A stretch of DNA of 8,211 nt. It comes from Eggerthellaceae bacterium UBA5808 (GTDB lineage: Bacteria; Actinomycetota; Coriobacteriia; Coriobacteriales; Eggerthellaceae). Within the stretch, counting starts at the first letter, position 1, and the number at the start of each line of letters is the position of its first letter. Position numbers and translations under genes: made by a program. Location: NCBI GenBank assembly GCA_002417975.1, contig DIDE01000032.1:4508-12718 (forward strand), written 5' to 3'. The notes below the pieces were generated by a model. It saw nothing but the letters and a program-made list of their open reading frames with translations. It had not been told where the DNA came from and searched no databases. Of this stretch, positions 5,453 through 8,211 are shown one piece after another.

Positions 5453-5486
5453 AATAGAGGGTACCTGTTCGCAGGTACCCTCTATT
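5453..5486. terminator. Strong hairpin terminator between convergent genes
   Basis: Arms 5453-5467 and 5472-5486 pair perfectly over 15 bp (AATAGAGGGTACCTG with its complement) around a TTCG tetraloop. On the plus strand ATTATTTTAG follows, giving a U-rich tail for hsp20, whose stop is about 148 bp upstream. The same hairpin lies 3 nt beyond the stop of the convergent acetyltransferase gene, so it can serve both, though the minus-strand side lacks a T-tract. Confidence 0.85.
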
Positions 5487-5489
5487 ATT

Positions 5490-6173
5490 TTAGTTTGCTG
5501 ATATAGAATGAGCATCCGCAGATGTACACGTCATCGATGCCGAATGGGCATCTGCCGCATCGGAAGCATCATGTGCAGATTTCCTCTGTTGAAACGCGGC
5601 ATACCAAAGAGGAAAATCAAGAATCGGCTGAGGTTGTTCGACATGAGGAGCAATCGTTTTTTCCATCCATACCATATCAAGCCATTCGCCAAGCTTATAG
5701 GCGCACTTCGAAAAAAGTGCAACTTGATGGAATCCACGATGCTCATGGAATGCGATACTTTGCGCATTGGAGGCAATAATGCACGCATTCTCATTAGTTA
5801 TATGCTGCTCAACTAAAACGCGCTCTAGAGCATCATAGAGGCCACGTGCTACGCCCCTACCCTGACAATCGGAACTTACATAGACGGTAGTTTCAACCGA
5901 CCAGTCATATGCACTCCGCGGCTTAAAAGGACCCGCATATGCATATCCAATAACGCTTTCATCGTGATCACATGCCACAAGAAAAGGATAGCGATCCGTT
6001 ATCGAAGCAATACGCGAACGATACGCATCAACAGTCGGAACAACGCACTCACACGTTACCGTCGTATGCTGGACATACGGCGCATATATTGCAACGATCG
6101 ATGCCGCATCATCTGGTGTAGCAACTCTAATGGAATAAGCCACATGCTGTCGTTCTTCGTGTTTTGTGTCCAC
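5490..6173 (-). CDS. GNAT N-acetyltransferase, phosphinothricin acetyltransferase-like (Bar/Pat/YwnH group)
   Basis: This transfers acetyl from acetyl-CoA to an amino group of a small molecule; amino-acid analogues such as methionine sulfoximine or phosphinothricin are the usual substrates of close relatives, but the true one is unknown. Seen in 227 aa: IRVATPDDAASIVAIYAPYV (15-34); GYAYAGPF (76-83); AYDWSVETTVYVS (88-100) with Glu94 at the place of the conserved Bar glutamate; acetyl-CoA loop QGRGVA (104-109); FHEHRGF (142-148) with the conserved His143; and DMVWMEK (166-172). The fold ends near residue 190 (QPILDFPLW). The last 35 residues (193-227) are an extra tail rich in Ala, Asp, Ser and His with a repeated ADAHS unit. 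The start is GTG (6173), supported by GAGGAGG (6178-6184) 4 nt upstream. It is convergent with hsp20 and codirectional with rlmK, 253 bp downstream of it. Confidence 0.9.
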   Translation of the reverse strand: MDTKHEERQHVAYSIRVATPDDAASIVAIYAPYVQHTTVTCECVVPTVDAYRSRIASITDRYPFLVACDHDESVIGYAYAGPFKPRSAYDWSVETTVYVSSDCQGRGVARGLYDALERVLVEQHITNENACIIASNAQSIAFHEHRGFHQVALFSKCAYKLGEWLDMVWMEKTIAPHVEQPQPILDFPLWYAAFQQRKSAHDASDAADAHSASMTCTSADAHSISAN

Positions 6174-6191
6174 GATTCCTCCTCAAACAAT

Positions 6192-6205
6192 ATCCACGAG
6201 TGGAT
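6192..6205. repeat. Short inverted repeat just upstream of the acetyltransferase ribosome site
   Basis: ATCCA (6192-6196) and TGGAT (6201-6205) flank CGAG, forming a small hairpin or half-site pair 7 bp upstream of the Shine-Dalgarno at 6178-6184. It might tune translation or bind a regulator, but at 5 bp per arm it may be chance. Confidence 0.3.
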
Positions 6206-6262
6206 GCATGTAATCGCTTATGCTCCACCGTTATAATCCGCAACGAATGTATTCTATAGATA

Positions 6263-6281
6263 GCGTTGGAACAACCAACGC
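6263..6281. repeat. 7-bp inverted repeat near a possible acetyltransferase promoter
   Basis: GCGTTGG (6263-6269) and CCAACGC (6275-6281) pair perfectly around five bases. On the minus strand it lies immediately upstream of TAGAAT (6251-6256), a five-of-six -10 match, and the repeat covers the TTGGTT that would serve as -35 at 16 nt. That placement fits an operator for the acetyltransferase gene, or a transcript hairpin if the promoter lies further upstream. Confidence 0.4.
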
Positions 6282-6340
6282 ATTAACATCAAAATGTTAC
6301 AAATTATGACCTCAACAGACAGAACTAATTCAACAAAGAA

Positions 6341-6355
6341 GCTGCCTATAGCAGC
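6341..6355 (-). terminator. Weak hairpin after rlmK, possible terminator
   Basis: On the minus strand GCTGC-TATAG-GCAGC forms a 5-bp stem followed by the T-rich TTCTTTGTTG, about 70 nt after the rlmK stop. The stem is short for an intrinsic terminator, so the rpoD-rlmK transcript may partly read into the acetyltransferase gene. Confidence 0.28.
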
Positions 6356-6426
6356 CATAGAGAAATATCATCATGTAAAATGCTCGCACTGTATAATGCC
6401 ATAGAACCTGTCGATAGTATGCCTAT

Positions 6427-7566
6427 CTACGAACGCTCATTCTTATTGATCGAACCTATTGGGACAACCGCATAGCAATGATGAATGCGCGGATTACGCT
6501 CAAAATCATGCGGAATCGTTCGCGCGGTAATATCCCGCATCTGAATATGAGCTGCAGCTAAACGCTCAACGTCTGGGTCAAAGCGTCTTAAATTACAAGA
6601 AAATATAATCACGCCACCAGGCGCAAGCATACGAATCAAAAGCGACAGCAATTGAGCATGGTCACGTTGAACACTCCAAGTACGTTGCCCCATCGTTTTT
6701 GAATTGCTAAATGTGGGTGGATCGACAAAGATGATATCGTACGTTTCGCCATGCGCTATTGCAGAAGAAATCCATGCGGTCACATCAGCATTAATATAGC
6801 GATGGTCAGACCCAGTAAACCCATTCTGTTCCATGTTCCGCTTAGCCCATGCAAGATACGTTTTAGACATATCAACTGTCGTCGTATGCGCTCCAGCACC
6901 TGCAGCATGTACCGATGCAACACCCGTATAGGCAAACAAATTAAGGAAACGCTTTCCACGAGCAAGTTCACCAACAAGCTGTCTCGTTACGCGATGATCA
7001 AGAAAAATCCCCGTATCAAGATAGCCAGAAAGATCCGCCTCAATCAAATAGCCAGATTCGGCAGTACATAAACGCCTATGAGAAAGTTGCTTAGCATCAC
7101 GATATTGGCCACCGCCCTTTGCTCGACGGCGTTGTTTAACGAATACCTGATCGGCAGGAATGCCAAGAACAACCGGAACAATTGCGCATACATCTTCAAA
7201 ACGTCGAGTTGCCCTTAATGGATCAATTTCCTTTGGCGCCTGATATTCAGCAATCACGACACCGCAATATCCCTCATCGGGCCCTACGCCTTTATATATA
7301 TCAATCGCACATGAATAATCGGGCAGATCAGCATCGTATACCCGATAGCAGAATATGTGAGCCTTGCGAGCCCACCGGCGACGTTCACGAGCAACTTTGC
7401 GCAATCGTGCAGCAAACTGATCACTCGTCTTGTTCCATACAGAAACAGGCACCTCAGTACCGTCGGATCCACACGTTACGGAGATGCTAATCTTATCATT
7501 GGCTTCGTCGGACTTTACACCATAAGAATCAGGCGAAGTCCGACGAACGTCCTTCTGAATCTGCAT
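6427..7566 (-). CDS. rlmK: RlmK-type 23S rRNA (guanine-N7) methyltransferase, stand-alone
   Basis: This is an SAM-dependent class I methyltransferase closely resembling the C-terminal half of E. coli RlmKL, which makes m7G2069 in 23S rRNA. Seen in 379 aa: residues about 49-92 match the RlmK N-terminal region (FAARLRKVARERRRWAR, CYRVYDADLPDYSCAIDIY); GYLDTGIFLDHR (181-192); SAM motif I FLNLFAYTG (207-215); acidic ribose-binding Asp232 in TTTVDMSKTYLAWAKRN; catalytic-loop motif DPPTFSNSK (282-290); and ARTIPHDFERNPRIHHC (348-364). The RlmL half (THUMP plus N2-methyltransferase) is absent; about 45 unrelated residues precede the domain instead. The ATG at 7566 shares its A with the last base of the rpoD TAA stop (TAATG) and has GGAAG (7571-7575) 4 nt upstream, overlapping the end of rpoD. 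It is therefore likely co-transcribed and translationally coupled with the sigma factor gene. Confidence 0.92.
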   Translation of the reverse strand: MQIQKDVRRTSPDSYGVKSDEANDKISISVTCGSDGTEVPVSVWNKTSDQFAARLRKVARERRRWARKAHIFCYRVYDADLPDYSCAIDIYKGVGPDEGYCGVVIAEYQAPKEIDPLRATRRFEDVCAIVPVVLGIPADQVFVKQRRRAKGGGQYRDAKQLSHRRLCTAESGYLIEADLSGYLDTGIFLDHRVTRQLVGELARGKRFLNLFAYTGVASVHAAGAGAHTTTVDMSKTYLAWAKRNMEQNGFTGSDHRYINADVTAWISSAIAHGETYDIIFVDPPTFSNSKTMGQRTWSVQRDHAQLLSLLIRMLAPGGVIIFSCNLRRFDPDVERLAAAHIQMRDITARTIPHDFERNPRIHHCYAVVPIGSINKNERS

Positions 7567-8211
7567 TAATCTTCCAAATAATCTTTCAGCTTTGATGAAC
7601 GGCTCGGATGACGCAATTTAGCGAGCGTCTTGCTCTCGATTTGACGAATACGTTCACGCGTAACGCCAAATTCACGTCCAACTTCTTCGAGGGTACGAGG
7701 ATGTCCATCTTCCAAGCCAAAACGAAGAGAAATAACTTTACGTTCACGCTCTGCAAGACCGTCAAGTACCTTGCGCAATTGTTCCTGAAGCATAGTAAAA
7801 CTTGCTGCATCAGGAGGAACAACAGCAGCATCATCTTCGATGAAATCACCAAGCTGGCTGTCTTCTTCTTCGCCAATTGGCGTCTCAAGGCTTACCGGCT
7901 CCTGCGAGATCTTCTGAATCTCACGAACACGCTCTGGTGTCAGATCCATTTCCTTGGCGATTTCCTCAGGAGTAGGTTCACGAACAAGTTCCTGAAGTAA
8001 TTGGCGCTGGATACGAACGAGTTTGTTAATGGTCTCGAACATATGAACAGGGATACGAATCGTACGTGCCTGGTCGGCAATTGCTCGCGTAATAGCCTGA
8101 CGAATCCACCACGTTGCATATGTAGAGAACTTGAAACCCTTCGTATAATCAAATTTTTCCACCGCGCGAATCAAGCCAAGGTTGCCTTCTTGAATGAGAT
8201 CAAGAAAAAGC
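7566..8211 (-). CDS. rpoD: Primary sigma factor RpoD/SigA, C-terminal part (cut by window edge)
   Basis: This is the housekeeping sigma subunit that directs RNA polymerase to -35/-10 promoters. Seen: about 214 codons open to the window edge. They begin within region 2 (LFLDLIQEGNLGLIRAVEKF), continue with the -10 recognition and melting stretch (FSTYATWWIRQAITRAIADQ, then ARTIRIPVHM), then region 3 (EPTPEEIAKEMDLTPERVRE), the region 3.2 linker (QEPVSLETPIGEEEDSQLGD), and region 4 with the -35 helix-turn-helix (TLEEVGREFGVTRERIRQIE) and C-terminus LRHPSRSSKLKDYLED. A TTG at 8174 is internal and not a start; the true N-terminus lies beyond 8211. The sequence is essential-type and fully conserved, supporting the -35/-10 consensus used here for promoter calls. 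The stop overlaps the rlmK start by one base. Confidence 0.98.
   Translation of the reverse strand, partial: LFLDLIQEGNLGLIRAVEKFDYTKGFKFSTYATWWIRQAITRAIADQARTIRIPVHMFETINKLVRIQRQLLQELVREPTPEEIAKEMDLTPERVREIQKISQEPVSLETPIGEEEDSQLGDFIEDDAAVVPPDAASFTMLQEQLRKVLDGLAERERKVISLRFGLEDGHPRTLEEVGREFGVTRERIRQIESKTLAKLRHPSRSSKLKDYLED

Noticed and set aside
6232..6237. Perfect TATAAT on the plus strand
   Set aside because: No plus-strand gene follows and no -35 is evident; it is probably fortuitous in an AT-rich gap.
6413..6427. Inverted repeat GATAG-TATGC-CTATC at the rlmK stop codon
   Set aside because: It is a 5-bp AT-rich stem with no T-tract, at chance level.

Overview
The window looks like chromosomal DNA from an actinobacterium, most likely a Coriobacteriia-type organism. 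That call rests on the right-edge housekeeping sigma factor (highly conserved regions 2.3-2.4 and 4.2, C-terminus HPSRSSKLKDYLED), a monoderm-style three-gene export operon whose adaptor lacks features of a TolC docking tip, and moderate GC (mid-40s percent by eye). The taxonomic placement is inference. No mobile element, CRISPR array, tRNA or rRNA is visible.

Layout, left to right. 1-236 (minus) is the N-terminal HTH half of an XRE-family regulator, cut by the window edge. 237-577 is non-coding; it holds that gene's probable promoter, a 20-bp perfect palindrome, a dense cluster of GCATC/GATGC words and a terminator hairpin. 578-3998 (minus) is a compact operon: membrane-fusion protein, MacB-type ABC ATPase, MacB-type permease, with 9-bp and 7-bp gaps. 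4187-4474 (minus) is an unrecognised 95-aa protein. 4475-4857 is a divergent regulatory region. 4858-5304 (plus) is a small heat-shock protein of the Hsp20 family, the only confident plus-strand gene. 5453-5486 is a very strong hairpin between convergent genes. 5490-6173 (minus) is a Bar/Pat-like GNAT acetyltransferase with an unusual C-terminal tail. 6427-7566 (minus) is a stand-alone RlmK-type 23S rRNA methyltransferase, and 7566-8211 (minus) is the C-terminal part of rpoD/sigA, whose stop codon overlaps the rlmK start (TAATG).

The most informative region is the hsp20 control region. A near-perfect CIRCE element (HrcA operator, one mismatch) covers the -35 box of a good sigma-A promoter (TTGCAA-17-TATAAC). 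The leader downstream folds into a 10-bp bulged hairpin, and flanking bases can pair with the hsp20 Shine-Dalgarno, which suggests a second, RNA-level temperature control. The same leader also reads as a 25-codon ORF ending in an ATGA overlap with hsp20. Other points to note are the Ser/Thr-rich linker that interrupts the coiled-coil of the membrane-fusion protein and the coupling of a housekeeping sigma factor to a ribosome-modifying enzyme.
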